NCBI GenBank assembly: GCA_945952585.1 | Contig: CAMFII010000004.1 | Coordinates: 124,001-188,000 of the forward strand | Direction: 5' to 3' | Length of the DNA: 64,000 nt | Origin: an uncultured Rhodobacter sp. | GTDB taxonomy: Bacteria; Pseudomonadota; Alphaproteobacteria; Rhodobacterales; Rhodobacteraceae | Part shown: piece by piece, positions 28,255 to 37,440 of the stretch | Layout of the letters: each line of letters begins with the position of its first letter | How positions within the stretch are numbered: position 1 is the first letter of the stretch | The notes under the pieces: model-generated | Told to the model about the DNA's origin: nothing | The model's database searches: none | Seen by the model: only the letters and a program-made list of their open reading frames with translations | Made by a program: the position numbers and the translations under genes

Positions 28255-29064
28255 TCATTTTCCCCCGCCGGCCGTTTCCGAGCCTTCGCGGGTCAGGTAG
28301 TAGGCAAGAAGGATCGGGATGAAGGTCGCCGCGAAGACGACGATGGCGACCACGTTCGTCACCGGCCGCTGGCGCGGGCGGATCAGTTCCTGAAGCATCC
28401 AGATCGGCAGGGTCGATTGCTGCCCTGCGGTGAAGGTGGTGACGATCACCTCGTCAAAGGACAGGGCGAAGGCCAGCATGCCGCCCGCCAGCAGGGCGGA
28501 GCCCAGATTTGGCAGGATCACATGGCGGAAGGTCTGGAACCCGTTGGCGCCAAGGTCCGTCGAGGCCTCGACGATCGATCCCGACAGCCGCCGGAACCGG
28601 GCCACGGCGTTGTTGTAGACGATGACGATGCAGAAGGTTGCGTGGCCAAGCACGATCGTCCAGGTCGAGAACGGAATGTCCATCATCGCGAAGGCAGAGC
28701 GCAACGACATGCCGGTGATGATGCCGGGCAGGGCGATGGGCAGCAGGACCAGGAGCGTGACCTGATCGCGGCCAAAGAACCTCGTCCGGGTCATCGCGGC
28801 GGCGCACAGGGTGCCGAGGACCAGCGCCATCGCCGTGGCGATGGCGGCGACCTTCAGCGACAGGAACAGCGGCGGCCAGATGTCGGGCCGATCCCAGGCG
28901 ACGGCGAACCACTTCAGCGTCAGCCCCGGCGGCGGGAACTGATAGCTCTTCTCCTCTGTGGTGAAGGCGTAAAGGAAGATCAGCGCGATCGGCAGGTGCA
29001 GGAACAGAAGGCCAAGCGTGGCCCCGATCTTCAATCCCCAGGAGGCGCGGGCGTCAGAGTGCAT
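28255..29064 (-). CDS. ABC transporter permease (PotC/YdcV-like)
   Basis: [36 protein letters not shown]-loop [27 protein letters not shown]. Confidence 0.9.
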   Translation of the reverse strand: MHSDARASWGLKIGATLGLLFLHLPIALIFLYAFTTEEKSYQFPPPGLTLKWFAVAWDRPDIWPPLFLSLKVAAIATAMALVLGTLCAAAMTRTRFFGRDQVTLLVLLPIALPGIITGMSLRSAFAMMDIPFSTWTIVLGHATFCIVIVYNNAVARFRRLSGSIVEASTDLGANGFQTFRHVILPNLGSALLAGGMLAFALSFDEVIVTTFTAGQQSTLPIWMLQELIRPRQRPVTNVVAIVVFAATFIPILLAYYLTREGSETAGGGK

Positions 29065-29995
29065 CGAAGGCCCCCATGCGCTTGGCGATGGTCAGGTAGA
29101 ACAGCATCACCACGATCGGAACCACGGCAAAGGCGGCGGCGAGCGGGATGTTCCCGGCCGTGCCCTGCAGCGTGTAGACGGCCTGGCCGATGAACAGCCG
29201 CGACGATCCGACGATCTGCGGGATGATGTAGTCGCCGAGTGTCAGCGAGAAGGTGAAGATCGATCCCGCAACGACGCCCGGCAGGGCCAGCGGCAGGATC
29301 ACGGTCCGCAGCGTCTGCCCCGACGAGGCGCCGAGATCGGCCGAGGCCTCGATCATCGATACCGGCACGCGCTCCAGCGCAGCCTGCATCGGCAGGATCA
29401 TGTAGGGGATCCAGACATAGACGAAGACGATCCAGGTGCCGATATAGGACGTCGACAGCGAGTTCCCCCCGATCACCGGCACCGCCAGCAACGCATCGAG
29501 CAGCCCCGAGGTCGCGGTCTTGTCCGCCGCCCAGGTGATGATGCCTTCCTTGGCGAGGATCAGCTTCCAGGCATAGACCTTGACCAGATAGCTCGACCAC
29601 AGGGGCAGCATCACGCCAAGGTAGAACGCCGCCTTCCAGCGCCCCCGCGCGTAACGGGCCGCGAAATAGGCGATCGGGAAGGCGATCACGATGCAGCCCG
29701 CCGTCACCGCCGCCGCCATCGCCACGGTCCGGACGATGATATCGAAGTTCGAGGGCCGGATCAGCTCGGCATAGGTCTTGAGCGTGAACTCGGGCACGAT
29801 GATGCCCGAATACTCGTCGATCGAGTAGAAGCTCTGCAGAAGCAGCGCGAAAAGCGAACCCAGATAGACCACGCCCAGCCACAGAAGTGGCGGCGCGATC
29901 AGAAGCAGCAGGAGCAGTCGCGGCCGGCGCCAGAACAGGTCCGACAGCCGGTCGCCAAGCCCGCGGACGGGCAGGGTGGCGGGACGGACGGTCAT
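29054..29995 (-). CDS. ABC transporter permease (PotB/YdcU-like)
   Basis: EAA loop [48 protein letters not shown]; start ATG 29995 overlaps the ATPase gene by 4 nt. Confidence 0.9.
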   Translation of the reverse strand: MTVRPATLPVRGLGDRLSDLFWRRPRLLLLLLIAPPLLWLGVVYLGSLFALLLQSFYSIDEYSGIIVPEFTLKTYAELIRPSNFDIIVRTVAMAAAVTAGCIVIAFPIAYFAARYARGRWKAAFYLGVMLPLWSSYLVKVYAWKLILAKEGIITWAADKTATSGLLDALLAVPVIGGNSLSTSYIGTWIVFVYVWIPYMILPMQAALERVPVSMIEASADLGASSGQTLRTVILPLALPGVVAGSIFTFSLTLGDYIIPQIVGSSRLFIGQAVYTLQGTAGNIPLAAAFAVVPIVVMLFYLTIAKRMGAFDAL

Positions 29996-30993
29996 TTCTC
30001 GCCTGCCATCACATGCAGGGCGCCAGCCAGCGGCTGCAGCGCGACCGTCGTTCCCGGCGCCGGAACCTCCTGGCCGGGCGGCAGGACCACAGTGATTTCC
30101 ATGTCGTCGCCCCGGCCCAGATGGACGGCAAGCTTCGTGCCGGCGCCCAGATACCGCGAGGCGCCGGCGGTGCCGGTCACCTGACCGTTGCCCGCAACCA
30201 CGCGGATCGCCTCGGGGCGCAGGCTGCACCAGGCCTCGGGTCCGCCGAAGCGGCGGCTCAGTTCGGGCGGCAGCACGTTGGAGGAACCGACGAAATCGGC
30301 CACGAACTTTGTCGCCGGACGTTCGTAGATGTCGGTCGGGCTGCCGACCTGCGCGACCTTGCCGTTGGCAAAGACGGCGACTTGATCGGCCATGCTCAGC
30401 GCCTCGCCCTGGTCGTGGGTGACGAAGACAAAGGTGATCCCCAGGCGCTGTTGCAGCGCCTTCAGTTCGTCCTGCATCGATTCGCGCAGCTTCAGGTCCA
30501 GTGCGCCAAGCGGTTCATCAAGAAGCAGCACGCGCGGCTCGTTCACCAGCGCGCGGGCCAGCGCGACCCTCTGCCGCTGGCCGCCGGACAGTTGCCCCGG
30601 CTTGCGGTCGCCGTAGCCGGCGAGCTTCACCAGCGCGAGCATTTCTTCCGCCTTGTTGCGGCGGGTGGTCTTGTCCACGCCGCGCACCATCAGCCCATAG
30701 GCGACGTTGTCGCGGACCGTCATGTGCGGAAACAGGGCGTAGTCCTGGAAAACCGTGTTCACGTTGCGGCGGTTCGGGGGGACGTGACCCGAGTCCTCGC
30801 CAAAGATCCGGATCACGCCGCCTGTCGGGGCATCGAAGCCCGAAATCAGCCGCAGGCAGGTGGTCTTGCCCGAGCCGGAAGGGCCGAGCATCGCGAAGAA
30901 TGACCCTTCGGCGATGGTCAGGTCCACCCCGTCCACGGCGCGGACCGGGCCGAAATGGCGGGTGACGTTTTGAAATTCGACAGCTGCGGTCAT
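29992..30993 (-). CDS. Polyamine-type ABC transporter ATPase (PotA/YdcT-like)
   Basis: LGPSGSGKTTCLRLISGFD, LSGGQRQRVALARALVNEPRVLLLDEPLGALDLKLRESMQDEL, TOBE-like C-terminus. Confidence 0.95.
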   Translation of the reverse strand: MTAAVEFQNVTRHFGPVRAVDGVDLTIAEGSFFAMLGPSGSGKTTCLRLISGFDAPTGGVIRIFGEDSGHVPPNRRNVNTVFQDYALFPHMTVRDNVAYGLMVRGVDKTTRRNKAEEMLALVKLAGYGDRKPGQLSGGQRQRVALARALVNEPRVLLLDEPLGALDLKLRESMQDELKALQQRLGITFVFVTHDQGEALSMADQVAVFANGKVAQVGSPTDIYERPATKFVADFVGSSNVLPPELSRRFGGPEAWCSLRPEAIRVVAGNGQVTGTAGASRYLGAGTKLAVHLGRGDDMEITVVLPPGQEVPAPGTTVALQPLAGALHVMAGEK

Positions 30994-31031
30994 GGATCTA
31001 TCCTTGCCTGCCCGGTCAGGGCAGGAGAGAG

Positions 31032-31050
31032 GCCCCGGACAAGCCGGGGC
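31032..31050 (-). terminator. Intra-operon hairpin between binding-protein gene and ATPase gene
   Basis: gccccgg-acaag-ccggggc, 7-bp stem; a second GC-rich nested stem follows at about 31077-31110. Confidence 0.5.
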
Positions 31051-31125
31051 GCAAGAGGTTGGTCTTCAGATCTGCGGGCGGTCTGGCGGTGGGGCCGCCG
31101 GCCGCCCGTTCTTCGTGGTCCGTGT

Positions 31126-32286
31126 TCAGCGGCCGCCGATCACGCCGATGTAGTCGGAAACCCAACGATAGTAGGGAACGCAGGCGCCTTCGCCCTGCGC
31201 GCAGTTCGAGGTCGGCGTGGTCCAGAAGTGGATCTTGTCGAAGTCATCGAAGCCGTTCAGCGTGCAGCCTTCCTTGTTCAGCATGCCGCTGCCGTCGGTG
31301 CAGGCCGCCGGAACCGCAGGGTTCGAGCCGAACCAGACGGCAAGGTCGGACTGCAGGTTCGAGTTCAGCGAATGCTCGAGGAACTTGTAAGCGCAGTTCG
31401 GATGCGCGGCTTCGGAATGCAGCATCAGCGTGTCGGCCCAGCCGGTCGCGCCCTCTTCCGGGATGGTCGAGGCGATGGGCTGCTTGTCAGCCTGCAGCAG
31501 GTTGACCTGGAACGGCCAGGAACCGGACGCCACGACGCCCTCGTTCTTGAAGTCGTCGATCTGGATCATCGCGTCATGCCAATAGCGGCTGACCAACTCG
31601 CGCTGGCCCCGCAGCAGGTCGAGCGCCGCCTTGTACTGGTCCTCGTTCAACTCGTAGGGCGAGGTGATCCCGAGTTCCGGCTTGTGCTTCATCAGGTAAA
31701 GCGCGGCATCGGCGATGTAGATCGGGCCGTCATAGGCCTGCACCCGGCCCTTGTTCGACTTGCCGTCGGGCAGGGTCTGCTCTTCAAAGACCACGCTCCA
31801 GGACTTCGGAGCTTCGCCCTTGAAGGCATCCGTGTTGTACATCAGCACGTTCGGGCCCCACTGGTAGGGCACGCCGTAATGGACGCCGCCGACCGTGTGC
31901 CAGGGCGCATCCTTCAGCCGGTCATCGACCTTCGACCAGGACGGGATGAGCTCGATGTTGATCGGCTGGACCTTCTTGCCCGCGATCAGGCGCAGCGAGG
32001 CGTCGCCAGAAGCGGTGACCAGGTCGAATCCGCCTTCGTTCATCAGCGCCACCATCTCGTCCGAGGTGGCGGCGGTCTTGACGTTGATCTTGCAGCCCGA
32101 GTCAGCCTCGAACTTCGTTACCCAGTCATAGGCCTTGTCGGTTTCGCCGCGTTCGATGTAGCCGGCCCAGGCGACGATGTTCAGTTCGCCTTCGCCTGCG
32201 CCGACCTCGGTCATCTGGGCCAGCGCCGGGGTCACGGCCATCACGATGGACAGCGCCGTCGAACCCCAGAGGGTCAGTGTCTTCAT
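31126..32286 (-). CDS. Polyamine-type extracellular substrate-binding protein (YdcS/PotD-like)
   Basis: Signal peptide; ELNIVAWAGYIERGETDKAYDWVTKFEADSGCKINVKTAATSDEMVALM; upstream of the ABC genes. Confidence 0.88.
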   Translation of the reverse strand: MKTLTLWGSTALSIVMAVTPALAQMTEVGAGEGELNIVAWAGYIERGETDKAYDWVTKFEADSGCKINVKTAATSDEMVALMNEGGFDLVTASGDASLRLIAGKKVQPINIELIPSWSKVDDRLKDAPWHTVGGVHYGVPYQWGPNVLMYNTDAFKGEAPKSWSVVFEEQTLPDGKSNKGRVQAYDGPIYIADAALYLMKHKPELGITSPYELNEDQYKAALDLLRGQRELVSRYWHDAMIQIDDFKNEGVVASGSWPFQVNLLQADKQPIASTIPEEGATGWADTLMLHSEAAHPNCAYKFLEHSLNSNLQSDLAVWFGSNPAVPAACTDGSGMLNKEGCTLNGFDDFDKIHFWTTPTSNCAQGEGACVPYYRWVSDYIGVIGGR

Positions 32287-32409
32287 CGGTAGTCTCCCTG
32301 TTGCATCCGGCCGATAGAGTCGGCCTGTCTTGGTGCAGCAAGAAGAGATTGCCCGGAGACCTTTCGCAATAACAAAACGCGGAAAGGTAATATCGGTTTT
32401 ACCGATGGG

Positions 32410-33327
32410 TCAGCGTTCCGGCAGGGAACTCGCGGTCACCGCGCTTTGGGCCGCGCGGACGAAGTTCAGGGCAGGGGCCGACAACGGCGCCCCACGCCGC
32501 CAAGCAAGGCCCACCTGGATGGTCGGCAGGTCGCCCGAGACGTCGCGGATCTCGATCCGGTCGCCCTCAAGCGACCAGGGCCGGTACATAAGCCCCGGAA
32601 GAATCGCGATTCCCGCCCCCGTGGCGACAAGGCTGCGCACCGCCTCGACCGATCTCGTGCGGAAGGCGATCTGCGGCCGCACCTTCAGCGCGCCCATCAG
32701 GGCCCGCATCGACTCCTCGATCTCGTCGACCATGAGCTGGATCATCTGCTCGCCGCCCAGCTGGTCGAGGGCAATCGACTCCGCCCCGGTCAGTGCATGA
32801 CCTAGCGGCAACCACAGCCGGTAGGGCGAGACGACCAGTGTTTCGACCTGCATCGCCATCCGGTCGCGGATCGAGGAGGTCAGCAGCACCGCCACATCCA
32901 ACTCGCCCCCGATCAGCAGGTGTTGCAGGTATTCGCCCGAATCCTCGATGACGTTCAGCTCGACCTGCGGATGGGCGCGGCGATAGCGGCTGAGGATGTC
33001 GGACAGGACATAACCGGCGACGAGGCTTGTCACGCCAAGCGACAGCCGCCCCGTCCCGCCGCCTTCCTCTTCGGCAAAGGCCATGCGGGCGGTGGCGACG
33101 TCGCCGAGGATCTGGCGGGCATGGCGCAGGAAGAGACTGCCCTTGTGGGTGAGGCCCAGGCCCCGCGCCTGCCGATCGAAGAGCGTCACGCCCAGATCAT
33201 CCTCCAGCGCCCGGATCGCCTCGGTCACCGAGGACTGGCTGATCGACAGCGCGCGGGCAGCGCCCGAGACGCTGCCCTGCTCGGCGGCGGCGACGAAGAA
33301 CTGAAGCTGGCGGAAGGTGAAGGCCAA
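32410..33327 (-). CDS. LysR-family transcriptional regulator (probable TTG start)
   Basis: FTFRQLQFFVAAAEQGSVSGAARALSISQSSVTEAIRALEDDLGVTLFDRQARGLGLTHKG. Confidence 0.88.
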   Translation of the reverse strand: MAFTFRQLQFFVAAAEQGSVSGAARALSISQSSVTEAIRALEDDLGVTLFDRQARGLGLTHKGSLFLRHARQILGDVATARMAFAEEEGGGTGRLSLGVTSLVAGYVLSDILSRYRRAHPQVELNVIEDSGEYLQHLLIGGELDVAVLLTSSIRDRMAMQVETLVVSPYRLWLPLGHALTGAESIALDQLGGEQMIQLMVDEIEESMRALMGALKVRPQIAFRTRSVEAVRSLVATGAGIAILPGLMYRPWSLEGDRIEIRDVSGDLPTIQVGLAWRRGAPLSAPALNFVRAAQSAVTASSLPER

Positions 33328-33459
33328 GGCGCACCGGCGGGAATTGCAGGCCTTGGTGTCGCGCCCCGGAGCGGTCTGCGTCAAGGCCCGACAGCGGTCA
33401 GCCTTTTCTCGGCGGCGCGAACGGGCTATCAGCGGACGATCCCAGTTCCGGATGGTTCC

Positions 33460-34287
33460 ATGGCCAAGAGACAGATCGTCGTCACCCTTACCAGCATTCC
33501 GCCGCGCTACGCGAACCTGCCGCGCAAGCTGGCCTCGATCGGGAACCAGACCGTGCGCCCCGACCGGGTGGAACTCCACGTTCCGAAGGAATATCGCCGC
33601 TTTCCTGGCGCCCGCCCCGCGCTGCCATCCCTGCCCGACTGGGTCGAGGTCGTCGAGGACGAGGTCGATTACGGCCCCGCCAGCAAGGTGCTGCCCGCCG
33701 CCGCCCGCTGGAAAGGGACCGAGACCGATCTCCTTCTCTGCGATGATGACCGCATCCAAGATCGCGGCTGGGTCGCGCGCTTCGTCGAGGGGCGCAAGGA
33801 ACGGCCCGACGACATCGTCTGCGAGCGTGGCTGGAACATCTCCGACCGTTTCAGCATCGTGCGGACAGCGGCCGAGCAGCCCCGCGCCGAACTCGCGCCG
33901 GATCGCGGCCGGACGCTCGGCTATCGCTTGCGCCGCATCGCCTCGCTGAATTTCTGGCATCCGCCGCGCAAGATCTACGCGACCTCGGGCTATGCCGATG
34001 TGTTCGAGGGCTTTCTCGGGGCCCTGATCCCGGCCGAAGCCTTCCCGTCCGCGACATGGGACATACCGCCGGTCGTCTGGACGGTCGATGACGTCTGGCT
34101 GTCCGGCATGGCCTATTCGAACGGCTTCAAGGTCTGGGTCAACGGCATGGCGCGCCCAGTCTACGCCAACAGCCATTTCGACAAGGTCGCGGCGCTCACC
34201 GACCATGTCGAGCAGGGCGTCGGCCGCGAAGCCGCAGACCGCCATGCCGTCGACTACCTGCGTGAAACTTGGGGAGCCTGGCCGTGA
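33460..34287 (+). CDS. Glycosyltransferase, GT-A-like
   Basis: MAKRQIVVTLTSIPPRYANLPRKLASIGNQTVRPDRVELHVPKEYRRF; DLLLCDDD; TVDDVWLSGMA. Confidence 0.7.
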   Translation: MAKRQIVVTLTSIPPRYANLPRKLASIGNQTVRPDRVELHVPKEYRRFPGARPALPSLPDWVEVVEDEVDYGPASKVLPAAARWKGTETDLLLCDDDRIQDRGWVARFVEGRKERPDDIVCERGWNISDRFSIVRTAAEQPRAELAPDRGRTLGYRLRRIASLNFWHPPRKIYATSGYADVFEGFLGALIPAEAFPSATWDIPPVVWTVDDVWLSGMAYSNGFKVWVNGMARPVYANSHFDKVAALTDHVEQGVGREAADRHAVDYLRETWGAWP

Positions 34288-35069
34288 GCCGACAGGACCG
34301 CGTCATCCTCTGCATGAAGTGGGGTACGCTCTACCCCGCGGATTATGTCAACGTCCTTTACAGCGCATGCCGGAAAAACCTGACAGGTGACTTCAGGTTC
34401 GTCTGCCTGACAGATGATTCAGCAGGATTTTTCGACGGGATTGAGGCGTTTCCCATCCCCGAGCTGAAGCTGTCCGAAGGGATGGAACGCAGCGGCCAGT
34501 GGAAGAAGGTGGTGATCTACGCCGCCGACCTCTATGGCCTGACCGGGCGGGCGCTATTCATCGACCTCGACATGGTGATCTGCGGCAATCTCGATGCCTT
34601 CTTCGACTATCCCTCGGGTTTCGTGACCACGGACATGGGCGACGATTGGCGACCGAACCCGACCGGCAAGGCCAAGCCGGCGCCCGGCACCTGCCTTTTC
34701 GCCTTCAACCTTGGGCAGGAGGCGCAGATCCTCAACCGCTTCCTCGCCGCCCCGCAAAAGGCGGCGGACGAGTATGTGATCGAACAGGAATGGGTCGGCG
34801 CGCAGGCCTCGTCGATGGATTACTGGCCGGCGGGCTGGGTCATCAGTTTCAAGCGTCACCTGCGCCAGCCGATCGGGTTGGACCTGTTCCTGCCGCCGAA
34901 GCTGCCCCCGAAGGACGCACGGGTTCTGGCCTTCCACGGCGAGCCGCGACCGGCCGACCTCATCCGGCCCAAGGCCGGCTTCTGGGACCGCTTCCCGCAT
35001 ATGGGCCACGGCCAAGTGAAGTGGATCGCCGATTACTGGGTCGAGAATGGCGGGCGGCTGCCGGGCTGA
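34284..35069 (+). CDS. Glycosyltransferase-like protein (GTG start, 4-nt overlap with previous gene)
   Basis: VILCMKWGTLYPADYVNVLYSACRKNLTGDFRFVCLTDD; ALFIDLDMVICGNLD DxD motif. Confidence 0.7.
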   Translation: MSRQDRVILCMKWGTLYPADYVNVLYSACRKNLTGDFRFVCLTDDSAGFFDGIEAFPIPELKLSEGMERSGQWKKVVIYAADLYGLTGRALFIDLDMVICGNLDAFFDYPSGFVTTDMGDDWRPNPTGKAKPAPGTCLFAFNLGQEAQILNRFLAAPQKAADEYVIEQEWVGAQASSMDYWPAGWVISFKRHLRQPIGLDLFLPPKLPPKDARVLAFHGEPRPADLIRPKAGFWDRFPHMGHGQVKWIADYWVENGGRLPG

Positions 35070-35833
35070 AGTGCCTCGCGCCGGGCGAACAGCCGGCCCT
35101 TGCGCAAGAGCCAGAAAAGCTTGCCGAACTGGTTGCGCCAGCGGGTGCCGTACATCGGCAGCCGGCGGTACCAGGGGAACTTCTTTACTGCCGAAAAGCC
35201 CGTGCCGGTGATCGTGCTTTCGTTGCCGTCATCGACATGGCTCGGGAAGGGCTCCAACCCGAAATGACGGAAGTCATGGGCTGCGATGCGGTCCAGTTCA
35301 TGGTCGATCGGGCGGGCGATCGGCAGCATTTCGGGCAGAAGCCGCGCCGCCAGATCGCGGGTGATGAGATAGGCCCCGAGCCCGGTCGCGGGTCCGAGAT
35401 AGGCGTTGAGCTGCCATTGCCCGATGGTGCCCTGACAGATCGGCTGCTTGGCGCGGATCTTGTTCAGCTTCAGTAAATCCCAGTCGCCCCGGATCGACAG
35501 CGCCGCATCCAGCGCCGCTCGGAACTCTGGATGGAAGACCACGTCATCCTCCATCACCAGCGCCACCTCCGCATCCGTGGCAAGGAAGTCCTGCCAGACA
35601 TTCAGATGCGCATGGTAGACGCCAAGCTCTCCGGGCAGGACCGGACGGCCGACATGGGCGACGAAGGCCGGCTCGTCGAGAGTGTCCTTGAGCCGGTCCC
35701 ACTCTGCCCGACCATCGACCCCGGGGATCAGGGTGTAGGACAGGTCGAGCGCACCAAGCTGCGCTTCCATCCGCGCGCGGCGGTCGGCCGAGCGGGGCAG
35801 GTTGATGAGGTAGCTGGCAAGGACGGTTCCCAT
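35033..35833 (-). CDS. Glycosyltransferase family 25 (LPS/EPS) protein
   Basis: SYLINLPRSADRRARMEAQLGALDLSYTLIPGVDGR; GELGVYHAHLNVWQDFLATDAEVALVMEDDVVFHPEF. Confidence 0.88.
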   Translation of the reverse strand: MGTVLASYLINLPRSADRRARMEAQLGALDLSYTLIPGVDGRAEWDRLKDTLDEPAFVAHVGRPVLPGELGVYHAHLNVWQDFLATDAEVALVMEDDVVFHPEFRAALDAALSIRGDWDLLKLNKIRAKQPICQGTIGQWQLNAYLGPATGLGAYLITRDLAARLLPEMLPIARPIDHELDRIAAHDFRHFGLEPFPSHVDDGNESTITGTGFSAVKKFPWYRRLPMYGTRWRNQFGKLFWLLRKGRLFARREALQPGSRPPFSTQ

Positions 35834-35869
35834 GCCCGTCCTATGACATGACCGGGCAGCAACCGCCAC

Positions 35870-37312
35870 TCACCCCTTGGCCCCCTGGCCACGGGCATAG
35901 ACGTCGTCGTAGCGGATGATGTCATCCTCGCCGAGATAGGTGCCGGTCTGGACCTCGATCAGCACCATCGGCACCTTGCCCGGGTTCTCCATCCGGTGCT
36001 TGGCGCCGAGGGGGATGTAGACCGACTGGTTCTCGGCAAGGAGCTTCACTTCGTCGTTCACCGTCACCCGCGCGGTGCCCGAGACGACGATCCAGTGCTC
36101 GGACCGGTGCATGTGGCTTTGCAAGGAAAGCGCCGCGCCGGGATGCACAGTGATCCGCTTGACCTGAAAGCGGTCGGAGAGGGCCAGCGTTTCGAACCAT
36201 CCCCAGGGCCGATGGTCGCGGGGCAGGGTCTCGGCCTGCTTTACGCCCTTGGCCTTGAGGACCACCACCGCCTCCTTCACCTCCTGCGCGCGGGAGCGGT
36301 CGGCGACCAGCACCGCGTCGGGCATGGCGACGACGACCAGATCCTTGAGCCCGATGCCCACCAGTTCCTGCGCCTCGGATTCGGCGCGGAGCAGCGTTCC
36401 CTCGCAATCCATCGCGGTGACCGGCCCGTGCATGCCGTTGCCGTCTGCATCCTGTTCGCCTTCGCGCCAGACCGAGGCCCAGTCGCCCAAGTCCGACCAC
36501 TCACCGTCGAAGGGCACGACCTGCAGGTTCGCGGCCCGCTCCATGATCGCGTAGTCGATCGAGATCTCCTCGGCCTCGGACCAGGGCTCTGCCGCCAGCC
36601 GCAGGAAGCCGAGATCGCTCTTCGCCTCTTCCACCGCCCGGCGGACGGGGGGCAGCATCGCCGGAGCATGGGCCTCGAAGGCGGCAAGGGCGGTCTTGAC
36701 CGACATCAGGAAAATGCCGGCATTCCACAGGTAGCGGCCATCGGCCAGCATCTGCTCTGCCGCCGCCATTTTCGGCTTCTCCACGAAGCGCTTGAGGGGA
36801 ATCGGCTTGGGCGCTGCGCCTTCCGGCTGTCGCGACAGTTCCAGCCAGCCGTAGCCGGTCTCGGCGCGGGTGGGGCGGATGCCGAAGGTGACAATTCCAC
36901 CTGCTTCGGCGACAGCGATGCCCGCCCGGACCGCCGTGTTGAAGGCGTCGCGGTCGGGGATTACGTGGTCCGAGGGCATGACGAGGAACAGCGCCCCGGG
37001 ATCACGGTCGACCAAGTAGAGAATGGCCGACAGGATGGCGGGCGCAGTGTTGCGCGGCGCGGGTTCGATCAGGATCGGGCCAGGATCAACGCCGGCCTCG
37101 GCCAGTTGCTCGGTGACGATGAAGCGGAAATCGGAGTTGGTGATGATGATCGGCGCGGCAACCTCCGGTCCCGCCAGCCGCCGTGCCGCCGATTGGAACA
37201 GCGTCTCCTCTCCGATCAGGCGGACGAACTGCTTGGGAAAGGACTTGCGCGACAGGGGCCAGAGCCGGGTGCCCGAGCCTCCGCACAGCAGTACCGGATA
37301 AAGATTTGGCAT
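35870..37312 (-). CDS. manC: Mannose-1-phosphate guanylyltransferase/mannose-6-phosphate isomerase
   Basis: LYPVLLCGGSGTRLWPLSRKSFPKQFV; C-terminal RPWGWFETL...QSHMHRSEHWIVVSGTA cupin. Confidence 0.95.
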   Translation of the reverse strand: MPNLYPVLLCGGSGTRLWPLSRKSFPKQFVRLIGEETLFQSAARRLAGPEVAAPIIITNSDFRFIVTEQLAEAGVDPGPILIEPAPRNTAPAILSAILYLVDRDPGALFLVMPSDHVIPDRDAFNTAVRAGIAVAEAGGIVTFGIRPTRAETGYGWLELSRQPEGAAPKPIPLKRFVEKPKMAAAEQMLADGRYLWNAGIFLMSVKTALAAFEAHAPAMLPPVRRAVEEAKSDLGFLRLAAEPWSEAEEISIDYAIMERAANLQVVPFDGEWSDLGDWASVWREGEQDADGNGMHGPVTAMDCEGTLLRAESEAQELVGIGLKDLVVVAMPDAVLVADRSRAQEVKEAVVVLKAKGVKQAETLPRDHRPWGWFETLALSDRFQVKRITVHPGAALSLQSHMHRSEHWIVVSGTARVTVNDEVKLLAENQSVYIPLGAKHRMENPGKVPMVLIEVQTGTYLGEDDIIRYDDVYARGQGAKG

Positions 37313-37440
37313 CTCGTCACTTTCCATCGAACAGCTCGCGCCCGAGTTTCGCCGCAGCCTGCGCCGATGACAAGTCGCCTTGACCGGATCGCCGATCCAT
37401 GGTCACCGCTTGATCGTCCCGCTTACGACCGGAGCCGCGC

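Noticed and set aside
26681-28300. 539-aa plus-strand ORF opposite the patD-like gene
   Set aside because: Shadow ORF on a strongly conserved aldehyde dehydrogenase; composition R/H/G/D-rich
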